A stretch of DNA of 64,000 bases, taken from contig NC_077234.1 of assembly GCF_027887165.1 (NCBI RefSeq), forward strand, positions 254,582,973 through 254,646,972, in the 5' to 3' direction. Position numbers and translations under genes: made by a program. The DNA comes from Monodelphis domestica. Taxonomy: Eukaryota > Chordata > Mammalia > Didelphimorphia > Didelphidae. This document shows, piece by piece, positions 23,223-34,014 of this stretch. Within the stretch, counting starts at the first letter, position 1. Every line of letters begins with the position of its first letter. The notes under the pieces are model-generated. The model had not been told where the DNA came from. It did not search any database and worked only from the letters and a program-made list of their open reading frames with translations.

Positions 23223-23340
23223 TTTTTTTTTAAATTTTATTTATTTTTTTATTTTTTGTCTTGAACTTCTGGTAAATTTCCGGGCAGGTTGTTAACCTTA
23301 GGCTGGATTTTTTTGTCAAGATTTCCCCAGTTTATCAACT
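23223..23340 (-). other. Poly-T-headed insertion, unidentified
   Basis: An uninterrupted run of Ts (A-tail of a - strand insertion) is followed by about 100 bp of more complex sequence. It could be a truncated retrocopy of a transcript, but no protein or repeat family was recognised. Confidence 0.3.
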
Positions 23341-23620
23341 GATCAGAAGATCATAGATTTAAAACTAGAAGGACCCAAAGAGATTATTTTGTTTAATCCC
23401 CTCATTCCATAGATCAGGGATCATCTAATGAGAGGCTTTGCTATTTGCCCAACATTACAAAAGTTGAAAATTGCAGAGAGAGGGTTTGAATTTTGGGCTT
23501 TTCTGATTCTAAATCCTTCACACTCTGCAGCACTAATCAATTCATCATCAAATATTTATTAAGCACCTACTATGTGTCAGGCACTGTGCCAAGAACTGGA
23601 AGCATACAGAAAGATTAAGC
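23340..23620 (+). repeat. Ancient mammalian interspersed repeats (MIR/L2-associated)
   Basis: GATCATAGATTTAAAACTAG and AAATATTTATTAAGCACCTA followed by CTATGTGTCAGGCACTGT are recognisable consensus-like stretches of very old mammalian SINE/LINE repeats. The exact family is not assigned. Confidence 0.6.
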
Positions 23621-23744
23621 ACATAAAACTAAATCCTACTTAAATATTAGTTTTACAATTCAATTTCAAAAAATAGAATAGAGCCAATTCACAGAAATAA
23701 TTGTTTCTATTCTACTTTTCTCCTCTCACCTAAAGAGAAATGGT

Positions 23745-23905
23745 GTAAAACAGAGCTCTGGGCTTGGGGTAAGAAGACTTGGGTTAAGATTCATTTCTGC
23801 TACTTACTATTGCTATAATCTTGGTAATTACCTTTCTGGATCTGAAGCATCTACTAAATAAAGAGGTTGGACTTAGATTGACCTCAAGTTCCCTTGTAAA
23901 TGCTA
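23745..23905 (+). repeat. MIR-type SINE
   Basis: The order fits a MIR: a GAAGACTTGGGTTAAGATTC tRNA-like B-box region, then CTACTTACTATTGCTATAAT in the core, then GTTGGACTTAGATTGACCTC near the 3' end. Confidence 0.65.
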
Positions 23906-24164
23906 AGATCCAATATAAATTTATTGATTATGTATACACAGAGACATATTTTTAATATGACCAAAGAAAAGATATAATAAATCAAGAATATATCCCAAAA
24001 TACTGAGATACTTTGCAAACTGAAATAGGCCAAAATAATTAACCGAGGAAAATCCATATTTTTCAGAATCAGATTTTTTAAGAGCTTAAAGCATTCCAAA
24101 CACCATTTAATTTCCAAAGGTTTTTTTGGACAGTGTGCTTGGAATTGATTTCATTTCATTTCAT

Positions 24165-24450
24165 TTTTTTTTTAATTTGGTCAATTTCAAACATTATTCC
24201 TTGGTTACAAAAATTATATTCTATTGTTCCCTCCCCTCCCCCTGCCCTTCCTGAAACTGACTCTCAATTCCACTGGGTATTACATGTGTCTTTGATCAAA
24301 ACCTATTTCCATGTTGTTGCTGTTTACACTAAGATATTCATTCAGAGTCTACATCCCCAATCCCCCCCTTTGACCTATGTCACATGTGAAGTGGAACAAC
24401 CTCCGGGAAGTGATGCAGAGTGAAAGGAGCAGAACCAGGAAAACATTGTA
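24165..24450 (-). mobile_element. Short L1 3' end with inverted 5' part (twin priming)
   Basis: 24,165-24,375 is the L1 3' UTR on the - strand. 24,388-24,450 is L1 ORF2 3' sequence on the + strand (GGAACAACCTCCGGGAAGTG, then GAGCAGAACCAGG). In an intact L1 that segment lies just upstream of the 3' UTR in the same orientation, so the 5' portion is flipped. Confidence 0.8.
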
Positions 24451-25807
24451 AGTAAGGCTGCCTGTCTATCAACTACAGCATTTTGTTCCTCACAATAAAT
24501 AATAAAAGGTTAGAAAAAAATTTGTAATATACAAAACTAGAAGTCATTATAGGTTTATATGAAATGTTTTGGAACTGAGATGAACAAGAATCATTTTTTA
24601 TACAATTATTTGGTAATATGTAAAAACTAGAAAATACCTAAATATAAACAAAAATAAGGTATGTATTTACTATAATAAAAATATTGGTTTTGTTAAACTT
24701 AGAGGAATTAATTATGAATATTAGATTATGTTCTTTAATATAAATTTCAGAAATGACAGGTAAAGAAGACATATTTATTATATGTATTATTTTTCCTAAT
24801 TATGTGCTATTTAGTATTATTAATTTACATAAATTTGGCTTTCAAAAACTATAGTTTTTAACTAAGACATTCACTTCTAAATATGTTTATATTGCTAGTG
24901 AGAGATAATGAATCCAAGAAAAGGTCTCTGAAATTAACTTCTTTAACATTCATTTGAAATACAAACTATTCCCTTAGACTTACTAGCACATGCTAGTCAT
25001 AGGCCTTCCTCTGACACTTAATTCTTAACTGTGCGTGTATACATTCCTGGGTGCTAGTCTAAGCAAAATGGAGAAAATCTAATATTCACACCATAGAATA
25101 ATGATAGAAAGCATGACTTTGTTTCCAAATGTTTGTTAAATCTCTCCCATATTTTGAATTTATCGGAGGATCAGGACACTTTTACAAAATATGGGCAAGT
25201 ATACATTGCCCCCTGGATCATTGAATGGAATAACTACATTAAAATATAATTTCCATTTAAATATGTATTCTAAGTGTCAGTTTAGTAGAGTGAATAAAGT
25301 AGAGGATATGGAGGAGGAAAGACCTGGGTCAAAAATGACTTTTTGGAACTGTATTAGTTGACAAAGTTAGCCGAGCTAATGAAATCATAGGCTGTTTTTC
25401 CATTCTAGGAATGAATTGTTTTCCTGTTGTTATTTATTCTTAAAGGCAAGGCCTATATACACTGTCCTACTCTAGAGCTTATTTCTAGATCTTTTATTGC
25501 ATGCAATTAATTCTGTTTTTATTTGATTTATTTATGGAAATTCAATTAGATTATAAACATTTTGAAGACCGGCCATTGAATTTTTGAAATCCTAGTCAAC
25601 TAGACAGAACCATAAACAGAATTTATATTTAATGATCTTTTCTGAATTAAATTAAAATTAATCTTTTTTTTTGTTCCTAACCTTCCATATTTATCCTACT
25701 GATTTTTGTTCTTTACTAGTTCTCAGATTATTCTGTTTATGGTCTGCTCCATATTTTTTGCTTTAGCTTGATATTTATTCCCAAAGCCATTACTCTAATT
25801 CAACTCT
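24451..25807. other. AT-rich non-coding DNA, nothing recognised
   Basis: No gene, RNA gene or repeat was identified with confidence. Confidence 0.45.
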
Positions 25808-25994
25808 TAAAAAAATAAATATTTTATTATTCATATTCCAGAAGTTTACAAACCCAAACAAAACACATATTTCCATATATAAAGAAACAGAAGATATTAC
25901 ATTAATGAAATTACAAATATCCTATATGTTTAACTTATTTTTTTTTATATTTACATAATAGATCCTGTCTACAAGTGTCCCAACCCCTGCCAAT
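25808..25994 (-). mobile_element. Old L1 3' terminus, minus strand (host of later insertions)
   Basis: AAAAAAATAAATATTTTATT followed by GTTTACAAACCCAAAC resembles the tail and 3' UTR of the older L1 type seen at 12,215. The same old L1 seems to continue at 26,714, 34,015 and 36,300. Confidence 0.55.
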
Positions 25995-26713
25995 TGTGAA
26001 GATGGGATTAATTCTCCCCTTGCCTATTTTTAAATTTAATCAGCAAAAGCAAATATACCCATATTTAGCTCTAAAGAAGAGGAAGTCCACAAACTACTTA
26101 CTAAAGGGGTTGGAACCTCCAAAAGCAACTGACTGCTCTCTGGGCAGTCCTAAGCAAACTTAAAGACTACAATTGGCCCCCTAAAGTGGAGGAAGGGACA
26201 GGAAGTGACATAAAGAAGGGTTTAAAGGGGGCTGAAACTTTCTGTCACAAGGTCTTTGAACTCTTTGTTGAACCTTTGGAGGCTTCTGAAGGACCTTCTT
26301 CAGTGTGGACCTGGGACTCTAGCATTTGGTAAGACTGCTTTTGGATTTTCCCCTTTGGACAACAACATGGGTGAGTGGAAAACTGACTCCTTTCCTGGCT
26401 TTTGGAGAGATTAGTTTCTGGTGGAAGCCATGTGGTTCACCACGAGGTCCTCTGGCTAAATGGTCCTCTGGCTGAGGGTCCTCCAGTGGAGGGTTAATAA
26501 CCACTACCTGAGTTGAACCAGGCACCCGAAAAACACTTAGGCTGATTAGCTAGATTGGATACTCTACCCTCTTTCACATTTCTGTACTTTACTCTTTCTC
26601 TCTATTTTGTAAATAAAACTGCTACATAAAAAAGTCATTTTGACTTAAGTTATAATATCATCTCCACATTCTCTTATATTTAGTCAAACCATATTCATTT
26701 TATCCCCTATACA
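25995..26713 (+). mobile_element. ERV-type solo LTR, copy 2
   Basis: It starts TGTGAAGATGGGATTA and ends CCCCTATACA. It shares with copy 1 (14,033) the GGACAGGAAGTGACAT block, CTTTTGGATTTTCCC, AACATGGGTGAGTG, GACTCCTTTCCTGG and the poly(A) signal AATAAAACTGCTA at about 26,613. There is no purine tract on its left, so it looks like a solo LTR. It has landed inside an older L1. A clear target-site duplication was not seen. Confidence 0.72.
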
Positions 26714-27298
26714 ATTTTCCCTGCATTGTTTAGTATATCATTATGGAAAACAATATATTCACATAAATGAAATCTTTCATGTTTTATGTTTCTGTTCACC
26801 TTCCAGAGGGAATATTATCAGTTTATTCTTCTAGGACAAACTCTGTGACTGTGTATAATGTTCTCCTGTTCTATCATTTCACTGTTCATTATCTCATATA
26901 GTTATTTCCAGTATTTTTTTTTAATTGAGTTTGTTCATCATTTCTTATGGCATAGTAGTATTTCATCAGTCATACACCACAATTTGTTTAACTGTCCCCC
27001 AATTGATATATATCTCCTAAGTTTCCAGTTTTTTATCAAAAAAGAGTTGTTATAAATATTGTGGTACATATAGGTTTTTTACTTTATCCCTAATTTATTT
27101 TTTTCCTTTATCCCTAATTTCCTTGGGAAACAGACTTAACAATGGTATTGCTGGGTTAAAGAGCATACAGTTTTTTAACTCACTGAGTGTAATTCCAAAT
27201 TGCTCACAAAAATGGATGAATCAGTTCACAGCTCCACCAACAATGCATTAGTGTCCATGTCTTTCCACATGACCTCCAACATTTGTCATGTACATTTT
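26714..27298 (-). mobile_element. Old L1, part of ORF2 C-terminus, minus strand
   Basis: Reverse complement of L1 ORF2 3' sequence: CACCACAATTTGTTTAACTG (26,977), CTTGGGAAACAGACTTAAC (27,122) and CACATGACCTCCAACATTTG (27,266). More diverged than L1-B. It is cut by the L1-B insertion. Confidence 0.82.
27283..27298 (+). repeat. Target-site duplication, left copy of L1-B
   Basis: TTGTCATGTACATTTT is repeated exactly at 33,586-33,601. Confidence 0.95.
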
Positions 27299-27655
27299 TT
27301 TTAATTTTATTTTTTTAATATATATATTTTATTTGATCATTTCCAAGCATTATTCGTTAAAGACATAGATCATTTTCTTTTCCTCCCCCCGACCCCCCAT
27401 AGCCGACGCGTAAGTCCACTGGGCATTAGATGTTTTCTTGATTTGAACCCATTGCTTTGTTGATAGTATTTGCATTAGAGTGTTCATTTAGAGTCTATCC
27501 TCTGTCATGTCCCCTCAACCTCTGTATTCAGGCAGTTGCTTTTTCTCGGTGTTTCCACTCCCATAGTTTATCCTTTGCTTATGAATGGTGTTTTTTTCTC
27601 CTGGATCCCTGCAAGTTGTTCAGGGACATTACACCGCCACTAATGGAGAAGTCCA

Positions 27656-30600
27656 TTACGTTCGATTATACCACAGTGTATTAGTCTCTGTGTACAATGT
27701 TCTCCTGGTTCTGCTCCTCTCGCTCTGCATCACTTCCTGGAGGTTGTTCCAGTCTCCATGGAACTTCTCCACTTTATTATTCCTTTTAGCACAATAGTAC
27801 TCCATCACCAACATATACCACAGTTTGTTCAGCTATTCCCCAATTGATGGGCATCCCCTCGTTTTCCAGTTTTGGGCCACCACAAAGAGCGCAGCTATGA
27901 ATATTTTTGTACAAGTCTTTGTGTCCATTATCTCTTTGGGGTACAGACCCAGCAGTGCTATGGCTGGGTCAAAGGGTAGATATTCTTTTGTCGCCCTTTG
28001 GGCATAGTTCCAAATTGCCCTCCAGAATGGTTGGATCAATTCACAACTCCACCAACAATGAATTAATGTCCCTACTTTGCCACATCCCCTCCAGCATTCA
28101 TTACTTTCCTTTGCTGTAATGTTAGCCAATCTGCTAGGTGTGAGGTGATACCTCAGAGTTGTTTTGATTTGCATCTCTCTGATTATAAGAGATGTAGAGC
28201 ACTTCTTCATGTGCTTGTTAATAGTTTTGATTTCTTTATCTGAGAACTGCCTATCCATTTCCCTTGCCCATTTATCAATTGGAGAATGGCTTGATTTTTT
28301 GTACAATTGATTTAGCTCATTATAAATATGAGTAATTAAACCTTTGTCAGAGGTTTTTATGAAGATTGCTTCCCAATTTGTTGCTTTCCTTCTGATTTTA
28401 GTTATATTGGTTTTGTTTGTACAAAAGCTTTTTAGTTTGATGTAGTCAAAATTATTTATTTTACATTTTGTGATTCTTTCTATATCTTGCTTGGTTTTAA
28501 AGCCTTTCCCCTCCCAAAGGTCTGACATGTATACTATTCTGTTTTTACCCAATTTACTTATGGTTTCCTTCTTTATGTTTAATTCACTCACCCATTTTGA
28601 ATTTATCTTGGTGTAGGGTGTGAGGTGTTGATCTATTCCTAGTCTCTCCCACACTGTCTTCCAATTTTCCCAGCAGTTTTTATCAAATAGTGGATTTTTG
28701 TCCCAAAAGCTGGGATCTTTGGGTTTATCGTATACTGTCTTGCTGAGGTTGCTTTCCCCCAGTCTATTCCACTGATCTTCCTTTCTGTTTCTTATCCAGT
28801 ACCAAATTGTTTTGATGACTGCTGCTTTGTAATATAGTTTTAGGTCAGGGACTGCAAGGCCCCCATCGTATGTGTTTTTTTTTCATTATTTCCCTGGATA
28901 TCCTTGATCTTTTGTTCTTCCAAATGAACTTTGTTATGTTTTTTTCTAAATCAGTGAAGAAGTATTTTGGTAGTTCAATGGGTATGGCACTAAATAGATA
29001 AATAAGTTTGGGTAGGATGGTCATTTTTATTATATTGGCTCGTCCTATCCATGAGCAGTTAATGTTTTTCCATTTGTTCAGGTCTAGTTTTAGTTGTGTG
29101 GCGAGTGTTTTGTAGTTGTGTTCATATAGTTCCTGTGTTTGTCTTGGGAGATAGATTCCTAGGTATTTTATTTTGTCTAAGGTGATTTTGAATGGGATTT
29201 CTCTTTCTAGTTCTTGCTGCTGAGCTGTGTTGGAGATATATAGAAAAGCTGATGATTTATGTGGGTTTATTTTGTATCCTGCAACTTTTCTAAAGTTGTT
29301 GATTATTTCAATTAGCTTTTTGGTTGAATCTCTAGGATTCTTTAAGTAGACCATCATGTCATCCGCAAAGAGTGATAACTTGGTCTCCTCCTTGCCTATT
29401 TTGATGCCTTCAATTCCTTTATCTTCTCTAATTGCTACTGCTAGTGTTTCTAGTACAATGTCAAATAGTAGAGGTGATAATGGGCATCCTTGTTTCACTC
29501 CTGATCTTATTGGGAATGCATCTAGTTTATCCCCATTGCCGATGATATTAGCTGTTGGTTTTAGATATATACTGTTTATTATTTTTAGGAATGACCCTTC
29601 TATTCCTATGCTTTCTAGTGTTTTTAATAGGAATGGGTGTTGTATTTTATCAAATGCTTTTTCTGCATCTATTGAGATAATCATATGGTTCTTGCTAGTT
29701 TGCTTGTTGATGTGGTCAATTATGTGGATGGTTTTCCTAATGTTGAACCAGCCCTGCATCCCTGGTATGAATCCTACTTGATCATGGTGAATGATCCTTC
29801 TGATCACTTGCTGGAGTCTTTTTGCTAGTATCCTATTTAAGATTTTTGCATCTATATTCATTAGGGAGATTGGTCTATAGTTTTCTTTCTCTGTTTTTGA
29901 CCTGCCTGGTTTTGGAATCAGTACCATGTTTGTGTCGTAAAAGGAGTTTGGTGGAACTCCCTCTTTGCTTATTATGTCAAATAGTTTGTATAGTATTGGG
30001 ATTAACTGTTCTCTGAATGTTTGATAGAATTCACAGGTGAATCCATCAGGCCCTGGGGATTTTTTCTTAGGAAGTTCTTTGATGGCTTGATGGATTTCAA
30101 TTTCTGATATGGGATTATTTAAGAATTCTATTTCCTCTTCTGTTAGTCTAGGCAGTTTGTATTTTTGTATATATTCATCCATTTCTCCTAAATTGGTGTA
30201 TTTATTGCCATATAATTGGGCAATGTAATTTCTAATGATTGCCTTAATTTCCTCCTCATTGGAGGTGCTGTCCCCCTTTTCATCTTTAATGCTGTGAATT
30301 TGCTTTTCTTCCTTCCTTTTTTTAATTAGATTGACCAGTACTTTGTCTATTTTGTTTGTTTTTTCAAAGTACCAGCTTCTTGTCTTATTTATTAAATCAA
30401 TAGTTCTATCACTTTTGATTTTATTAATTTCTCCCTTAATTTTTAGGATTTCTAATTTGGTTTTCTGCTGGGGGTTTTTAATTTGATCGCTTTCGAGTTT
30501 TTTCAATTGCATTTCCAATTGATTGATCTCTGCTCTCCCTTGTTTGTTAATATAAGCTTTCAGGGATATGAATTTGCCTCTGATTACCGCTTTGGCTGCA

Positions 30601-31463
30601 TCCCAAAAGGTTTGAAAAGATGTTTCGCCATTGTCATTTTCCTTGATGAAATTATTAATTGTTTCTATGATTTCTTCTTTAACTAAACAGTTTTGGAGTA
30701 TCATATTGTTTAATTTCCAATTGGTTTTAGATTTGGTTTTCCATGTACCATTACTAATCATTATTTTTATTGCCTTGTGATCTGAGAAGGCTGCATTCAT
30801 TATTTCTGCTTTTTTGCATTTGTGTGCTATGTTTCTGTGACCTAATGTATGGTCAATTTTTGTGAATGTGCCATGTGGTGCTGAGAAGAAGGTGTATTCC
30901 TTTTTATCCCTATTTATTTTTCTCCATATGTCTATTAATTCTAATTTTTCTAAGATTTCATTCACTTCTTTTACCTCTTTCTTATTTATTTTTTGATTTG
31001 ATTTATCTAAATTTGATAATGGTTGGTTTAAGTCTCCCACTAGTATGGTTTTATTGTCTATTTCTTCCTTCAATTCGCCTAGTTTCTCCATTAGAAATTT
31101 GGGTGCTATATTATTTGGTGCATACATGTTGATTAATGATATTTCCTCATTGTCTAGAGTCCCTTTTAACAAAATATAATTACCTTCCCTATCCCTTTTG
31201 ATCAGGTCTATTTTTGCATTGGCTTTATCAGATATCATGATTACCACTCCTGCCTTCTTTCTATCAGTTGAGGCCCAGAAGGTCTTACTCCATCCTTTAA
31301 TTCTGACCTTGTGGGTGTCAACCCGCCTCATGTGTGTTTCTTGAAGACAACATATGGTAGGGTTTTGGATTCTAATCCATTCTGCTATTCGTCTACGTTT
31401 TATGGGTGAGTTCATCCCATTCACGTTCAAAGTTATGATTGTCATTTGTGGACTCCCTGGCAT
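27656..31463 (-). pseudogene. L1-B ORF2 (endonuclease and reverse transcriptase), two lesions
   Basis: ORF2 protein nicks the target DNA and copies L1 RNA onto it. The start is the ATG at 31,461-31,463 ([16 protein letters not shown]). Endonuclease residues are in place by comparison with human L1: N13, E42 in QETH, Y114, D144 and N146 in GDLN, D204, S227 and H229 in SDH. The reverse transcriptase has [14 protein letters not shown] (about 654-667) and FADD at 699-702. After residue 860 an A run of 9 (28,875-28,883) in place of 8 shifts the frame. The other frame is open from there to 27,834. It then meets a TAG at 27,831-27,833, where the other L1s have TGG. Open sequence resumes to the TAA at 27,656-27,658. 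The whole reading would be about 1,268 residues. Confidence 0.93.
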
Positions 31464-31992
31464 TTTGATTGCCTTCCCTAATTCTAACCTTTTCTTCTTC
31501 GGCTCTACCTTTTAGTCCAGTGATTTACTTTGAATCAGTGCCCCTTGTCCCCTCCCTTGATGTTTCCCTTTTTAGTCCCTCCCTTTTTCTTCCCTCCCCC
31601 TCCCTCCTCTCTTTCCCTCCCTTTTTGTTCTCCCTCTCCCCCTCCCCCCCTTGGTTTTCCCTTCTCCTTACCCTTGTTGGGTAAGATAGAATTCAAGATC
31701 CCAATGGATCTGGATGTTTTTCCCTCTCAGAGTTGATTTCCCTGAGATTGAGGTTTAAGTAACCCCCCCCTCTTCCTCTCCTTCTTATAGGAGTTTTCTT
31801 CCCCTCCCCTTCCCATGTGAATCTTTGTGTGAGAACCATTATTCTATTTGGTCTTTCTTTACCCCCTATTTATACATTACATTTTCCCCACATGTTAGTA
31901 TACATAGATTGATATAAATGTAGTCCTTATAGAAGAGAGTTTGAGTAAAAGAAGAAGATAACATTTTTCCCCTTTCCTTAATATTTACCTTT
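31464..31992 (-). other. L1-B inter-ORF spacer
   Basis: On the + strand this is a pyrimidine-rich tract (CCCTCCC-, TTCCC- and CTCTCC-rich), so purine-rich in the L1 sense strand, as in L1-A. Frames at 31,469-31,736 on the + strand are low-complexity shadows. Confidence 0.75.
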
Positions 31993-32916
31993 TCAGGTAT
32001 TCCTTGCTCTTTGATTTTCGGTATCAAACTTTCCATAGAGCTCTGGTCTTTTCTTTGCAAAAAGTTGGAAGTCTTCTATTTTGTTGAATGCCCATACTTT
32101 CCCCTGGAAGTATATAGTCAGTTTTGCTGGGTAGCTGATTCTTGGTTGGAGACCCAGCTCTCTTGCCTTTCTGAAGATCATGTTCCATGCCTTACGATCA
32201 TTCAGAGTAGAACTTGCAAGGTCTTGTGTGACCCTGATTGGCATTCCTTTATATCTAAATTGTCTTTTTCTGGCTTCCTGTAGGATTTTTTCTTTTGTTT
32301 GATAGCTTTGGAATTTGGCAATTACATTCCTGGGAGTTGTCTTTTGGGGGTTTAGTGTAGAAGGTGTTCTGTGAGCTCTGTCAGTGGCTGTATTGCCCCC
32401 TTGTTCTAGAATCTCTGGGCAATTTTCTTTGATTATATCTTGTATCACCATGTCCAGTTTGGTGTTTATTTCTGGCTTTTCTGGGAGTCCAATTATTCTT
32501 AAATTTTCTCTTCTCCCTCTATTTTCCAGATCTATCACCTTGTCGGTGAGATATTTTATGTTCTCTTCTAATTTCTTGGTGTTTTGGCTTTGCTTTATTA
32601 GTTCTTGCTTTAAAGCCTGGTTTTCTTTTACAGTTTGGTCAAACTGGTTTTGTAGATGCATGAATTTCTTTTGCATTATTTCCCACTTTTCCTCCCAGAG
32701 GGCTTCCATCTTTTTGGTCATTTCTGATTCAAATTCTTCATGGGTTTGTAGAGAGTTTCTATTTCCTTTGGAAGATTTTGGAGAATTTTCTTGTATATCT
32801 TCTTCTATCTGCTCTGTATTTTGTATTTTGGCTCCATAGAATGTGTCCAAAGTCGCCCTTTTCTTCTTATTTTTCTTGGTATTTTGGGGCTTCTGTGCTT
32901 CTGTGGAGTTTGTCAT
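31993..32916 (-). CDS. L1-B ORF1 protein, open reading frame
   Basis: ORF1p forms a trimer on L1 RNA and acts as a nucleic-acid chaperone in the cytoplasmic L1 particle. The 307-codon frame is uninterrupted. Residues 1-25 are basic (NTKKNKKKRATLD). A coiled coil runs from about 60 to 135 and includes LKQELIKQSQNTKKLEENIK. The RRM begins around 138 with RRENLRIIGLPEKPE. The C-terminal domain carries RTPSTLNPQKTTPRNVI, RVTQDLASSTLNDRKAWN and LQPRISYPAKLTIYFQGK. It is shorter than L1-A ORF1 because the coiled coil lacks two 14-residue blocks. The ATG at 32,916 aligns with the L1-A start. Whether it is expressed is unknown. Confidence 0.92.
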   Translation of the reverse strand: MTNSTEAQKPQNTKKNKKKRATLDTFYGAKIQNTEQIEEDIQENSPKSSKGNRNSLQTHEEFESEMTKKMEALWEEKWEIMQKKFMHLQNQFDQTVKENQALKQELIKQSQNTKKLEENIKYLTDKVIDLENRGRRENLRIIGLPEKPEINTKLDMVIQDIIKENCPEILEQGGNTATDRAHRTPSTLNPQKTTPRNVIAKFQSYQTKEKILQEARKRQFRYKGMPIRVTQDLASSTLNDRKAWNMIFRKARELGLQPRISYPAKLTIYFQGKVWAFNKIEDFQLFAKKRPELYGKFDTENQRARNT

Positions 32917-33585
32917 CTCTGAATGTGGAGGATTAGCTTTTCTTATCTCTGTCTGGTGATCAGAGGCTTTAGTCCTGGGCAGATGTTGGTTCTATGAGCT
33001 TTCCCTGGGTTAAACTGAATATGCCTCACTGGAACTGGAATGGAAGGGTCGGACCACGAGGCCACACTCTCCCCCCGGCTCGCTTTCCGGAAGTTGCCTT
33101 CAGAATCGCTGGCCGTGAGGCTGTTTCGTCGGCCTGCGGGGGGATGAGCTGCAGCTTTCCCAAGCTCCGAGGGCAAGGACTTTCACTGAGACTTGGATAG
33201 CAGGATCCAGCCCGTGAGGCTGTCTTGCCTGTCCTGAGGGTTGCTGTTGTTTCGACCAGCTCTCTGCAGCGGAAGCCCCAGGCAGTAACTTTCACCGGTT
33301 GTTGTTCCGAGGACCCTGCTCTCTGAGCCCGGCTGGGCTGCGGCTTCCGGGAGCCTTGGACTCTGCGCTCCTACCCCTGAGGTCCGAGTGATCTCGGGTT
33401 CTGGCTTTTGAGGGGAGCCGTACCTTTTGAACCGGGTCCAGGTCCAGGAGGAGGGTTCCCAGGGTCTGTGCTGTTGATCGTTTTGAATTTCGGCGCCTCA
33501 GGAGCTTATAGTTTGAGATCGGTCGGGAAGGGTTTTCTGGAGATCTGAACTTTAACTTTCTCTAAGCCGCCATCTTAACCGGAAG
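32917..33585 (-). promoter_or_regulatory. L1-B 5' UTR, CpG-rich internal promoter
   Basis: This is the only GC- and CpG-rich stretch of the window (about 33,040-33,560), in an otherwise AT-rich region. At the very 5' end, in the sense of the L1, is AAGATGGCGGC (- strand, 33,566-33,576), a close match to the YY1 core motif. Human L1 carries a YY1 site at the same place, where it helps set the transcription start. Short open frames exist in the sense (33,295-33,026; 33,176-32,943) and antisense (32,994-33,200) directions; none resembles a known protein. Confidence 0.75.
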
Positions 33586-33601
33586 TTGTCATGTACATTT
33601 T
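33586..33601 (+). repeat. Target-site duplication, right copy of L1-B
   Basis: Exact copy of 27,283-27,298. Confidence 0.95.
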
Positions 33602-34014
33602 GAAATGAGTCCTACATCTTCCAGGACTCACTACTGCAACTTCCTCTGACACATCCCACTTCCTTTGTGGGAGGTGTCAAAGGGAGAATAAAAGAAGAGA
33701 GGAGTGTGGGTTTTGATGCCCTTTTCCCCCAAAACTGAGGTAGAGATCTTTGGTCCCTGCAAAACTGCCAGAGATCAAACTTTCCCTTTCTTTCCCAAGC
33801 CTTCCCTTTCTGAAAATCCCAAATAAACCTATCTAACTATCCCTAGACTCCGGCTTTTATTTAATTTAATTCCCTAGCCTGCCAACAAGAAGAAAACCTT
33901 GGTCAATTTCCCTACTGTGGGGAGGAGGGAGAGTCTCTGGCTACCTTCCTACCCTTCCTTTCTCTACCTTTTCCTCCTTTTTTTCCCTAACTAAATTCAC
34001 TTTGCCCTTTTATC
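33601..34014 (+). mobile_element. Putative solo LTR beside the L1-B insertion
   Basis: It begins TGAAATGAGTCCTAC and contains a TATA-like GAGAATAAAAG at about 33,689 and a poly(A) signal (AAATAAACC) at about 33,821, then a pyrimidine-rich end near TTTTATCA. Old L1 sequence lies on both sides, so it is an insertion into the L1. The borders are uncertain and no convincing duplication was found. L1-B inserted at its left edge. Confidence 0.45.

Larger units (their letters stand above)
27299..33585 (-). mobile_element. Full-length, recent L1 ('L1-B')
   Basis: A complete 6,287-bp L1 on the - strand, bounded by a perfect 16-bp target-site duplication. In L1 order: 5' UTR 33,585-32,917 (CpG-rich), ORF1 32,916-31,993 (open), spacer 31,992-31,464, ORF2 31,463-27,656 (two lesions), 3' UTR with a G-rich tract near 27,387-27,400, A/T-rich tail. 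The perfect duplication, open ORF1 and only two ORF2 lesions make this the youngest L1 in the window. As read it should not be autonomous, though an assembly error in the 9-A run could account for one lesion. Confidence 0.97.

Noticed and set aside
29356..30016. + strand frames of 141 and 64 codons over L1-B ORF2
   Set aside because: They are antisense shadows of ORF2 with no recognisable protein motif.
28845..31463. 872-codon frame as a possible host gene
   Set aside because: It is L1 ORF2: [20 protein letters not shown] and FADD in the order of the L1 endonuclease and reverse transcriptase, within a full L1.
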